Assembly (NCBI GenBank): GCA_028290085.1
Contig: JAQGKN010000186.1
Span: forward strand, 1 to 5,664
Source of the DNA: Hyphomicrobiales bacterium
Lineage (GTDB): Bacteria > Pseudomonadota > Alphaproteobacteria > Rhizobiales > Beijerinckiaceae
DNA: 5,664 bases
Reading direction: 5' to 3'
The translations under genes were made by a program, and so were the position numbers. Within the stretch, counting starts at the first letter, position 1, and each line of letters starts with the position of its first letter. Below are positions 1 through 5,658 of this stretch, one piece after another. Under the pieces are notes generated by a model. The model searched no databases and had not been told where the DNA came from. It saw nothing but the letters and a program-made list of their open reading frames with translations.

Positions 1-23
1 CCATTGGTCGCGGATTGACCGGA

Positions 24-49
24 ACTCAATCGAATAGCTTCGATTGAGT
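24..49. repeat. Perfect 11-bp inverted repeat before the CPBP gene
   Basis: The arms ACTCAATCGAA (24-34) and TTCGATTGAGT (39-49) are exact reverse complements separated by the 4-nt loop TAGC. The right arm ends 3 nt before the ATG at 53 and contains the alternative TTG start at 44. There is no GC-rich stem base and no immediate T run, so it is a poor intrinsic terminator. It could be the operator of a dimeric repressor or an RNA hairpin over the translation start. The repeat is seen directly; its role is inferred. Confidence 0.75.
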
Positions 50-52
50 GTC

Positions 53-658
53 ATGAGTTTTCCCCATCGATCATGGGCCTTCGTGCCGTTGTCCGGCGTG
101 GCGGTCCTTTTAATCACGCCGGCGCTCGCAATCTGCCTGGACATCATCCCGTTCGACGCAAGATTTGAAGCGCTGCTCGTCGTATCGGCCGTTTGCATTG
201 CTTTTTGCGCGCTTGCCGGTTTTTCCTTCCGCGAGCTCGGGCTTCGCAGGTCCTTTGTCTTACGTCACTGGCTCGGGTGCAGTGCTCTCACGCTCTTGCT
301 TGTCGCCTCGATTTTTGTCGAGGCCCAGGTGTTTGCAAATTTTCATCGACCGCCGGACTGGGTGAGCTTCGCGCCGTTTTATGTGCTGGTTTCTACCCCA
401 TGTCAGGAGCTTGTGTGCCGATCCGTTCCGAAGCTTGTCACGGATCGCCTGCGCAAGAGTGACGCGACATACGTTCTGTACTCCGCGACAATCTTTTCGC
501 TCATGCACTTAGCCTATGCGGATGTGGCCTTGCTCTTGAACACGTTCCTGCTGGGACTCGTCTGGGGCACTGCATATGCGATCACACGCAACCTCTGGCC
601 CGTGATCGCATCGCATGCCGTTGTAGGTATGCTCGCGTTCTCGATGGGGCTCGCTTGA
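53..658 (+). CDS. CPBP-family intramembrane protease homologue with altered catalytic motif
   Basis: This 201-residue, very hydrophobic protein has about six or seven membrane segments. It carries the hallmarks of the CPBP family (CAAX proteases and bacteriocin-processing enzymes, Rce1/ABI-type). A RELGLRR stretch follows the second membrane helix near residues 60-66, as is common in the family. The three active-site motifs can be traced: motif 1 reads CQELVCR (Q118, E119, R123), motif 2 FSLMH (F148, H152) and motif 3 SHAVVG (H188, G192). Family members normally have EExxxR and HxxxN/D. Here the first glutamate, the catalytic base in the archaeal Rce1 structure, is glutamine (CAG at 404-406), and the final Asn/Asp is glycine, so peptidase activity is doubtful. 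ATG 53 is preferred over the in-frame TTG 44 because TTG 44 lies inside the inverted repeat; neither has a clear Shine-Dalgarno. The gene converges on the phosphoesterase gene and has no obvious partner. The fold assignment is fairly sure; the substrate is unknown. Confidence 0.8.
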   Translation: MSFPHRSWAFVPLSGVAVLLITPALAICLDIIPFDARFEALLVVSAVCIAFCALAGFSFRELGLRRSFVLRHWLGCSALTLLLVASIFVEAQVFANFHRPPDWVSFAPFYVLVSTPCQELVCRSVPKLVTDRLRKSDATYVLYSATIFSLMHLAYADVALLLNTFLLGLVWGTAYAITRNLWPVIASHAVVGMLAFSMGLA

Positions 659-682
659 GGCAGAGGTTGCGGCGCCAAGGGG

Positions 683-2236
683 TCAGTTGCCCAGGTCCAG
701 TGCTTCGCTCAGGTCACCCATTGGCGGGTTGCCACTCGCCACCAGCGCCCTGTCGCGTGCTTCGAGGCCGTCGAGTTTCGACAAGCCGAAGCGATGGATG
801 ACGAAGCGGATCGGGGAGGCCGAGTCGTTCAGCGCATGATCGACAAAGCCCTTTTTGGCGAAGGGCGAGATGATCAACGCGGGAATGCGTGATCCGGGGC
901 CCCAACGATCAGCTTTCGGAGGCGCGACATGGTCCCAGAAGCCGCCGTTTTCGTCATAGGTGATCACGACGAGCATGCGGCCCCATTGCGGGCTGCGCTC
1001 CAGATGCGCGACGACATCCGCCAGATGCTCATCGCCGGACAGCACGTCGGCGTAGCCCGCATGTTCGTTCAGGTCGCCTTGCGGCTTGTAGATTGAAACC
1101 TGCGGGAGTCGTCCGGCGTCGATTGCCTTGATGAATTCGACACCGTTCATGCCCGCATCCTTGATGTGATCGGCGCGGTTTGGAGTGCCTGGGGCCATGT
1201 TTCTGAAATAATTGAAGGGCTGATGATGGTACTGGAAATTCGGTGTCGGGAGCGCGTTTTTCCCGTCAAGCGTAAGCTGCCATGCACCCGACCAGTAGGC
1301 CCAGGAGATGCCCTTGGCGTTCATGAGATCGCCTATGTTGGTCATGTCTTGCGGCGGCAGTGTCACCGGCTTGCTCGGGTCCGCGTAAGCGGGGTCACCG
1401 TCGGGCGCCGGCTTGATGGCGCTCGGCTGGTAGGGCGGCTGCATGGTGTTGACGGCGTAGAAATCCGGCGTGAGATTTCCGTCCGAGACAAATTTCGGAA
1501 TGCCACCCATGGCGGATGCCGGGGAGTCGCTGGCGACCTTGAGGGTGATGCCGTCGTCTTCCACGGCAGCAATCGATGGTTTCGCCGGGCTCTTGTCGGC
1601 GTCCGGATATATCGGAGCGCAACCGCACACGATCCAGAAGTGGTTGAGGAAAGACCCGCCGAAGCCGCCCTGGAAGAAGTTGTCGGCCAGCGTATAGCGC
1701 TGCGCGGTTTTCCACCGTGGCAGCGAGGAGCCATCGTAATAGCCCATGACCTCGCCGCCGGAATCCGCCCAAGCGACGAACTTGTCGTTCTTGCCACCGT
1801 CGATCTGCATCTGGTTTTGATAGAATCGATGCCAGAGATCGTGCGTCGCAACCGAAAGTGACAGGTTGAGACCTTTCGGATCGTCGATGGCGAAGGGCTT
1901 GTTAGGCAGATGTGCCGTCTGTTCCTGCGTGACGGCGGGCGTTACGCCCCGGGCTGTCAATCCGCCCCACACCGGCGGCAACTCTGCCAGCACTCGTCCG
2001 TCGCGGTCGAGTTGACGCATCTGCTCAGGCGTCAGGTTCTGCAATCCATTCGCGCCGGGGAATGCGCCGTACAGATTATCGAAGCTACGATTCTCAGCAT
2101 AGATGTAGACGATCGTATCGATCTTTTCGAGGCTCGATCGCTCGGCGGAAGAGGCGGTTTGCGCAAGCGCCGTCAGGGGCGATATCGCTGCCGAACAGGC
2201 CAGCAGGATTTCGAAGAAACGAAGCTGGGCTTTCAT
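683..2236 (-). CDS. Exported phosphoesterase, AcpA / phospholipase C superfamily
   Basis: This 517-residue enzyme belongs to the phosphoesterase family that includes Francisella acid phosphatase AcpA and bacterial phospholipases C (Pfam PF04185). It hydrolyses phosphate mono- or diesters outside the cytoplasm. Residues 1-25 form a Sec signal peptide ending ALA|Q; no twin-arginine motif is present, unlike many phospholipases C of the family. Family signatures in order are: AENRSFDNLYG (47-57, metal-binding E48 and N49), THDLWH (131-136), GGFGGSFLNHFW (190-201, S195 at the position of the AcpA nucleophile), YHHQPF (336-341), LNEHAG (389-394), TYDENGGFWDHV (426-437, metal-binding D428 and E429) and RIPALIISPFAKKG (450-463). 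The length is typical and no catalytic block is missing. A good GAGGG ribosome site lies 7 nt before the ATG. The gene lies 174 bp downstream of btaB on the same strand, so it may be read from the btaA promoter or its own. Phosphatase and phospholipase activity cannot be told apart from the sequence alone. Confidence 0.93.
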   Translation of the reverse strand: MKAQLRFFEILLACSAAISPLTALAQTASSAERSSLEKIDTIVYIYAENRSFDNLYGAFPGANGLQNLTPEQMRQLDRDGRVLAELPPVWGGLTARGVTPAVTQEQTAHLPNKPFAIDDPKGLNLSLSVATHDLWHRFYQNQMQIDGGKNDKFVAWADSGGEVMGYYDGSSLPRWKTAQRYTLADNFFQGGFGGSFLNHFWIVCGCAPIYPDADKSPAKPSIAAVEDDGITLKVASDSPASAMGGIPKFVSDGNLTPDFYAVNTMQPPYQPSAIKPAPDGDPAYADPSKPVTLPPQDMTNIGDLMNAKGISWAYWSGAWQLTLDGKNALPTPNFQYHHQPFNYFRNMAPGTPNRADHIKDAGMNGVEFIKAIDAGRLPQVSIYKPQGDLNEHAGYADVLSGDEHLADVVAHLERSPQWGRMLVVITYDENGGFWDHVAPPKADRWGPGSRIPALIISPFAKKGFVDHALNDSASPIRFVIHRFGLSKLDGLEARDRALVASGNPPMGDLSEALDLGN

Positions 2237-2243
2237 GGAACGT

Positions 2244-2248
2244 CCCTC
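2244..2248 (-). promoter_or_regulatory. Ribosome binding site of the phosphoesterase gene
   Basis: On the minus strand GAGGG ends 7 nt before the ATG at 2236. It fixes the start codon, and hence the complete signal peptide. Confidence 0.75.
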
Positions 2249-2296
2249 ACAATTTGATCCCGCGCGGGTGACCGCCCGAATTCTAAATGGCTTGTG

Positions 2297-2315
2297 GCGA
2301 CAGCTTGGGTGTCGC
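2297..2315. repeat. 6-bp inverted repeat in the btaB-phosphoesterase gap
   Basis: GCGACA (2297-2302) and TGTCGC (2310-2315) are exact reverse complements around a 7-nt loop, midway between btaB and the phosphoesterase gene. No T run follows on either strand, so a Rho-independent terminator is not supported. It may be a weak RNA hairpin, or a chance palindrome in GC-rich DNA. Confidence 0.35.
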
Positions 2316-2369
2316 GCATAGAGACGGCTGTCTAGAAACCGTTCGTGCTCACATGCTTAGGTGTCGATC

Positions 2370-2387
2370 ATCGCGATTGTGTGACAG
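2370..2387 (-). promoter_or_regulatory. Degenerate Pho-box-like site before the phosphoesterase gene
   Basis: The minus strand reads CTGTCAC, then 4 nt, then TCGCGAT. The first half matches the PhoB half-site CTGTCAT at six of seven positions, but the second matches at only three. The site is 24 nt past the btaB stop and 133 nt before the phosphoesterase ATG. No convincing -10 follows at the expected distance. It is a candidate only; a single good half-site could occur by chance. Confidence 0.25.
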
Positions 2388-2410
2388 TCGAGGCGTGCGT
2401 GAATCTCACA

Positions 2411-3070
2411 TCATGCTGGTTTGTCGATTGGCCCGATGGTGGCCAGCGCCGCATAACCGCGGCGAATAGGTGCAAATTGCGCCTCGCGTCCGGCTTCGCC
2501 CGCGATGCAGCTCACGCGCTCCCCGAGATCGAGACGCGGGTGCACGGAAAAACCGGCGAGCCAGCCGAAGAGAGCTGCGCGAAACCAGCGGGGCAGGCCC
2601 ATTTGAGCGCCGAAGTCGACGATATGCAGCGATCCCTCGGGCCGCAGCAGCGTTACGGAGGAGCGCAGGACACATTCCCATTGCGGGATCATCGACAACG
2701 CATAGGAAATGACGACACGGTCGAATTGTTTTCTGCCGAACAATTGCAATGGATCGAATTCCGTCGCGTCCGCAAAAGCGACAGTGACGCGCTTTTCCAT
2801 TCCCGCAGCGGCAATGGACTGGCGCGCCTTGTCGAGCATCAGCTTCGACACATCGATGCCGTGGCACGACGCCGAAGGATAGACATTGGCGATTTCCAGC
2901 AAGTTCCGCGCGGTTCCGCATCCGATCTCGATGACACTGCCGCCGTGGGGCACATCGAGTTCGCGGATCAGCTGGTCGCGGCCGAGCAGATATGGCTTGC
3001 GGGTGATGTCGTAGATATGGCGCTGAAGGCGATAAATCGCATCCATATGCGCAGCCGCGTCGCTCATCAT
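2411..3070 (-). CDS. btaB: BtaB, diacylglyceryl homoserine N-methyltransferase
   Basis: BtaB is the class I SAM-dependent methyltransferase that adds three methyl groups to diacylglycerylhomoserine, giving the betaine lipid DGTS, at the cytoplasmic face of the membrane. The 219-residue length is close to that of known BtaB proteins. The N-terminal signature AIYRLQRHIYDITRKPYLLG (11-30) is characteristic. It is followed by the SAM-binding motif VIEIGCGTARNL (46-57; the usual GCGTGR has Ala for the second Gly), the acidic residue D73 in GIDVS, D101 in the FADAT segment, and SYALSMIPQW (122-131). The start ATG overlaps the btaA stop as ATGA, so the two are probably translationally coupled. A second ATG follows directly at 3067, and either could be used. 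No separate promoter is visible. The identity rests on both the signatures and the btaA neighbour. A generic methyltransferase is the only alternative, and an unlikely one. Confidence 0.93.
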   Translation of the reverse strand: MMSDAAAHMDAIYRLQRHIYDITRKPYLLGRDQLIRELDVPHGGSVIEIGCGTARNLLEIANVYPSASCHGIDVSKLMLDKARQSIAAAGMEKRVTVAFADATEFDPLQLFGRKQFDRVVISYALSMIPQWECVLRSSVTLLRPEGSLHIVDFGAQMGLPRWFRAALFGWLAGFSVHPRLDLGERVSCIAGEAGREAQFAPIRRGYAALATIGPIDKPA

Positions 3071-4314
3071 GCGGCTCGGCGCCGGTAGAGATGGAAGGCG
3101 CCGTAAATCGACGACCGGTCGCGCGCATGCAACTCGCGACTCCGTTCCTCCTCATAGACGAAACTTTGCAGGAGGGTGTCGGGAACGCGGCCGGGAAGCA
3201 GGCGCTCGTCGGCGGCCGTGCGGAAGATGATGCGCGCGCCGGGGCGCGAGGTGCGCTCGATCTCGTACCAAAGGGAGGTCAGATCCGCGTCGCTCATCCA
3301 GTCCTGCGCGTCGAGCAGGACGTAGCAGTCCGCGCTCTCCGCCGGGCTGCGTGCGAGGAACTCGGTCACGGAGCCTTGCAGCGGCTCGATGCATCCGGCG
3401 GTCTTACGGACCTGCTCGAAATGCTGTGCTTCGAGATAAGGCGGCACCGAGCCGTGTTCCGACGCGTCGTAGCCGCGCGCAAATGCCTGCCACGCGAAGT
3501 AATTATCCTTCACGGGAAAGTCGCAGGCGAGTTTCTCGAGGCGGGCGCGCAGCACAGTCAGAATGCCGTCTGGTCCGTCGCTTGCCAACGCCTCATATTG
3601 CCGGGGCGGGATGCCGAGACCAAAGAGCGCCGCGGGGACACGGACGATCTGCTTCAGGAGGGCGCCGTCGAAAATAGGCGCGAGTTTTTCATCGAAGACC
3701 CGGCGCTGCTCCTCGAGCGAGCCGGCACGGGCGACGGCGCCGAGGTCAACGCGGTGCAATCGAGCGAAAAGATGACTGGCGCCGATGAACCGGCCGAGCA
3801 ATCCCGTACGGTAGAAGCCGCGCGCAAAGGCTTCTATGCGCCGCCGGCCGCGCACGTCGCGTCCGCACCAGTAGCGGAGGGCGGACGCGTCAAGGTGGGG
3901 CGCGATGTGCTCGTCGAAAAGCGCGATGTTGGATGCGCGCCTGGCGTGCTTGAAGAAATCGCTGAACTCGGCGTGGCCCGGCAGATGCGCCGCAGCCGCG
4001 AGCTTCAGATGGAGGAGCGCGATATGGGCGTGGTTGAGGTCGATTGCAGTGATGCGGGCTGGGCTTGCTGTGAGATAGCTCAGAACGTTGCAACCGCCTG
4101 ACGCGATGGCGACGATATGGTCTCTCGGCCCGATTTCCAGCGCCGTCATATCGACCACGGGATCTTCCCAGATCTGTGGATAGACGAGATCGCGAAAGGC
4201 GCGGGTGAACAGGCGCTCAAAAATACCATTGCTCGAAAGAGCGGAATGGCGATGCACCGCCTTCTCGAGATTGATCGCGGTGGTTTGCTTCGGGCCAACT
4301 GCAATGTCCGACAC
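3067..4314 (-). CDS. btaA: BtaA, SAM:diacylglycerol 3-amino-3-carboxypropyltransferase
   Basis: BtaA catalyses the first step of betaine lipid synthesis. It transfers the 3-amino-3-carboxypropyl group of S-adenosylmethionine to diacylglycerol, forming diacylglycerylhomoserine (family DUF3419). From GTG 4314 the protein has 415 residues, the usual size. Visible family signatures are AVHRHSALS near residue 20, LVYPQIWEDPVVDM (43-56), IASGGCNVLSYL (70-81), AIDLNHAHIALLHLKLAA (90-107, the SAM-site region), DNYFAWQAFARGY (270-282), LLDAQDWM (333-340) and RPGARIIFRTAA (357-368). The frame is open back to a TTG at 4353. GTG 4314 is preferred because GGAGGG lies just before it, the TTG has no ribosome site, and the TTG would fall at about the predicted transcript start below the Pho boxes. 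The gene overlaps btaB by 4 nt and is the first gene of the predicted Pho-controlled operon. Confidence 0.93.
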   Translation of the reverse strand: MSDIAVGPKQTTAINLEKAVHRHSALSSNGIFERLFTRAFRDLVYPQIWEDPVVDMTALEIGPRDHIVAIASGGCNVLSYLTASPARITAIDLNHAHIALLHLKLAAAAHLPGHAEFSDFFKHARRASNIALFDEHIAPHLDASALRYWCGRDVRGRRRIEAFARGFYRTGLLGRFIGASHLFARLHRVDLGAVARAGSLEEQRRVFDEKLAPIFDGALLKQIVRVPAALFGLGIPPRQYEALASDGPDGILTVLRARLEKLACDFPVKDNYFAWQAFARGYDASEHGSVPPYLEAQHFEQVRKTAGCIEPLQGSVTEFLARSPAESADCYVLLDAQDWMSDADLTSLWYEIERTSRPGARIIFRTAADERLLPGRVPDTLLQSFVYEEERSRELHARDRSSIYGAFHLYRRRAA

Positions 4315-4317
4315 ATG

Positions 4318-4323
4318 CCCTCC
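4318..4323 (-). promoter_or_regulatory. Ribosome binding site that decides the btaA start
   Basis: On the minus strand GGAGGG lies 3 nt before GTG 4314. The spacing is on the short side but the match is strong, whereas nothing similar precedes the longer TTG start at 4353. Confidence 0.55.
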
Positions 4324-4374
4324 GGCGACCAGGATCCGGACGACATCGTCCAAAACGCTGGGTAGCCAGAACGA

Positions 4375-4392
4375 GTGACGTTGAGATGACAG
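4375..4392 (-). promoter_or_regulatory. Proximal Pho box of btaA
   Basis: The minus strand reads CTGTCAT, CTCA, ACGTCAC: two 7-nt half-sites separated by 4 nt, as in the PhoB consensus CTGTCAT-N4-CTGTCAT. The first half is perfect and the second keeps the GTCA core. The site ends 60 nt before GTG 4314. It would take the place of a -35 element, putting the transcript start near 4350. No strong -10 is visible; the TGGCTACCC stretch around 4361-4369 is the nearest weak candidate. Confidence 0.65.
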
Positions 4393-4395
4393 GAG

Positions 4396-4413
4396 ATGAC
4401 GCCGCCATGACTG
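4396..4413 (-). promoter_or_regulatory. Distal Pho box of btaA
   Basis: The minus strand reads CAGTCAT, GGCG, GCGTCAT: two half-sites, both with the intact GTCAT core and the correct 11-bp period. It lies 3 bp upstream of the proximal box. The four half-sites therefore repeat at 11, 10 and 11 bp on one face of the helix, as in tandem Pho boxes at strong Pho promoters. Only 27 nt separate it from the end of the upstream GGDEF-EAL gene. Confidence 0.68.
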
Positions 4414-4428
4414 TGCGACAGTGCACAG
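4411..4428. repeat. Small inverted repeat after the GGDEF-EAL gene
   Basis: CTGTGC (4411-4416) and GCACAG (4423-4428) pair around a 6-nt loop, and an overlapping ACTGT/ACAGT pair (4410-4414, 4418-4422) gives a competing shorter hairpin. It follows the stop of the GGDEF-EAL gene by 12 nt and touches the distal Pho box. No T run follows, so termination by this hairpin alone is doubtful. Confidence 0.35.
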
Positions 4429-4440
4429 CCATCGCCATGG

Positions 4441-5658
4441 TCAAGCTGAGACGGCGAGGCGTAGCTTGCTCGAGAAATCCCAGCTCTCCGCGGGTGCCGG
4501 CTTGCCGAACAGGTAGCCTTGCATCTGGCTCACGGCGGCCGTCCGCAGAAATTCGTATTGTTCCCGCGTTTCGACGCCTTCGGCGGTGGTGATCATGTCA
4601 AATGCACGGGCCAGCATTGTTGTCGCCGCAACGATGGCAGCGCAGCCGCGGTGAACCGCGATGTCATCAATGAACGACTTGTCGATCTTGATCTCGTCGA
4701 AGGGAAACATCTTGAGATAACTTAGTGCGGAGTAGCCGGTGCCGAAATCGTCCAGGACGATTGAAACGCCCAAACTGCGCAGTTCATGCAAGATCGTCAG
4801 CGCGTGATCCGAATCGGACAGCAGGACGGACTCGGTGATTTCGAGCACAAGCCGTTCCGGCGCCAGGCCAGTTGTCGTTAGCGTGCGAGCCACGACGTTG
4901 GTGAAGGATGCCTGGCCGATCTGGATCGCGGAAACATTGACAGCGATCTTGATGTGCTCGGGCCAGGAGGCGGCATCGAGGCAGGCGCGCGTCAGAACCC
5001 ACTCGCCGAGCTGGTGAATCATACCCGCTTCTTCCGCCAGCGCTACGAATACGACTGGCGAAATCATGCCCTGGACCGCGTGCGGCCAGCGCACCAGTGC
5101 TTCCATGGTGCGGATCTCCAGAGTCACCGCGTCGACGATTGGCTGATAGTGAACGGGCAAGCCGTTGCAATCGATGGCGCCCTGCAGGTCCAGCGCAAGT
5201 TGCCGCCGCGATTGATGCTGCTCTTCCATTTCAATTTCGAACAGGCGGAAGCAATTGCGACCCTCAGACTTTGCCCGGTACAACGCCAGGTCCGCATGGC
5301 GCATGATCTGCTGAAGATCATCGAGACCTGGTTGGACAACCTTGATGCCGATCGACAGGCCAATGGCAATTTGATGCCCTTCGATCACGTAGGGCGCGCG
5401 GATGCCGGCGAGGAGACGTTCTGCCAGGGTCAGGAGCCCCGCGGTTCCAGTCTGGTCCATGCCGCGGACTATGGCGAATTCGTCACCACCCAGTCGAGCG
5501 ACGAGATCACTCCCGCGCACGGATGCGATCAGTCGTTCGGCGACGGCGCGTAGCAGCGTGTCGCCAGCTCCATGTCCGAAGGTATCGTTGACCTCCTTGA
5601 AACGATCGAGATCGACCAGCAGGATGGCAAACGAGCCACCTTTTCTTTCGCGAAGAAA
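4441..5658 (-). CDS. GGDEF-EAL cyclic-di-GMP protein, N-terminus cut off by an in-frame stop or missing
   Basis: The open frame encodes about 405 residues with a GGDEF domain (diguanylate cyclase fold) followed by an EAL domain (cyclic-di-GMP phosphodiesterase). Numbering from GTG 5520, the GGDEF motif is residues 11-15. An inhibitory-site RxxD (R2-D5) sits exactly five residues before it. The conserved upstream segment DLDRFKEVNDTFGHGAGD (about 5559-5613) lies ahead of that GTG in the same frame, so GTG 5520 is not the true start. The EAL domain has every main catalytic residue: E140 of EAL, N195 (NVS), E227 (EITES), D257 and D258 (DDFGTG), K278 (KIDKSF), E314 (AEGVE) and Q334 (QGYLFGKP), so phosphodiesterase activity is expected. 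A TAA at 5659-5661 closes the frame about ten residues before the VDLD strand. No ATG, GTG or TTG lies between it and 5520. The gene may be a pseudogene, or carry a sequencing error at the window edge. Any sensor domain is outside the window. Confidence 0.88.
   Translation of the reverse strand, partial: FLRERKGGSFAILLVDLDRFKEVNDTFGHGAGDTLLRAVAERLIASVRGSDLVARLGGDEFAIVRGMDQTGTAGLLTLAERLLAGIRAPYVIEGHQIAIGLSIGIKVVQPGLDDLQQIMRHADLALYRAKSEGRNCFRLFEIEMEEQHQSRRQLALDLQGAIDCNGLPVHYQPIVDAVTLEIRTMEALVRWPHAVQGMISPVVFVALAEEAGMIHQLGEWVLTRACLDAASWPEHIKIAVNVSAIQIGQASFTNVVARTLTTTGLAPERLVLEITESVLLSDSDHALTILHELRSLGVSIVLDDFGTGYSALSYLKMFPFDEIKIDKSFIDDIAVHRGCAAIVAATTMLARAFDMITTAEGVETREQYEFLRTAAVSQMQGYLFGKPAPAESWDFSSKLRLAVSA

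Noticed and set aside
44..46. TTG as the start of the CPBP gene
   Set aside because: It lies inside the right arm of the perfect inverted repeat, has no ribosome site, and adds only three residues.
1166..1861. Plus-strand 231-codon frame opposite the phosphoesterase gene
   Set aside because: It lies wholly over conserved phosphoesterase coding sequence and shows no motif, ribosome site or promoter of its own.
2195..2236. Lipoprotein signal (LLAC, residues 11-14) in the phosphoesterase
   Set aside because: The preceding hydrophobic stretch is very short and contains Glu9, while a normal Sec cleavage site (ALA|Q at 25-26) follows a full hydrophobic core. A lipoprotein is possible but less likely.
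2259..2278. GC-rich palindrome as a Rho-independent terminator after btaB
   Set aside because: The stem is not followed by a T run on the minus strand, and it is much closer to the phosphoesterase start than to the btaB stop.
2345..3088. Plus-strand 247-codon frame and an overlapping minus-strand 249-codon frame over btaB
   Set aside because: Both are GC-rich shadows of btaB. Neither has a domain signature, and the btaB frame has the conserved methyltransferase motifs and the ATGA overlap with btaA.
3091..4101. Plus-strand 336-codon open frame opposite btaA
   Set aside because: It mirrors the codon pattern of btaA, which carries clear family signatures over the same bases. Its translation has low complexity (Arg, Ala, Glu) and no recognisable domain.
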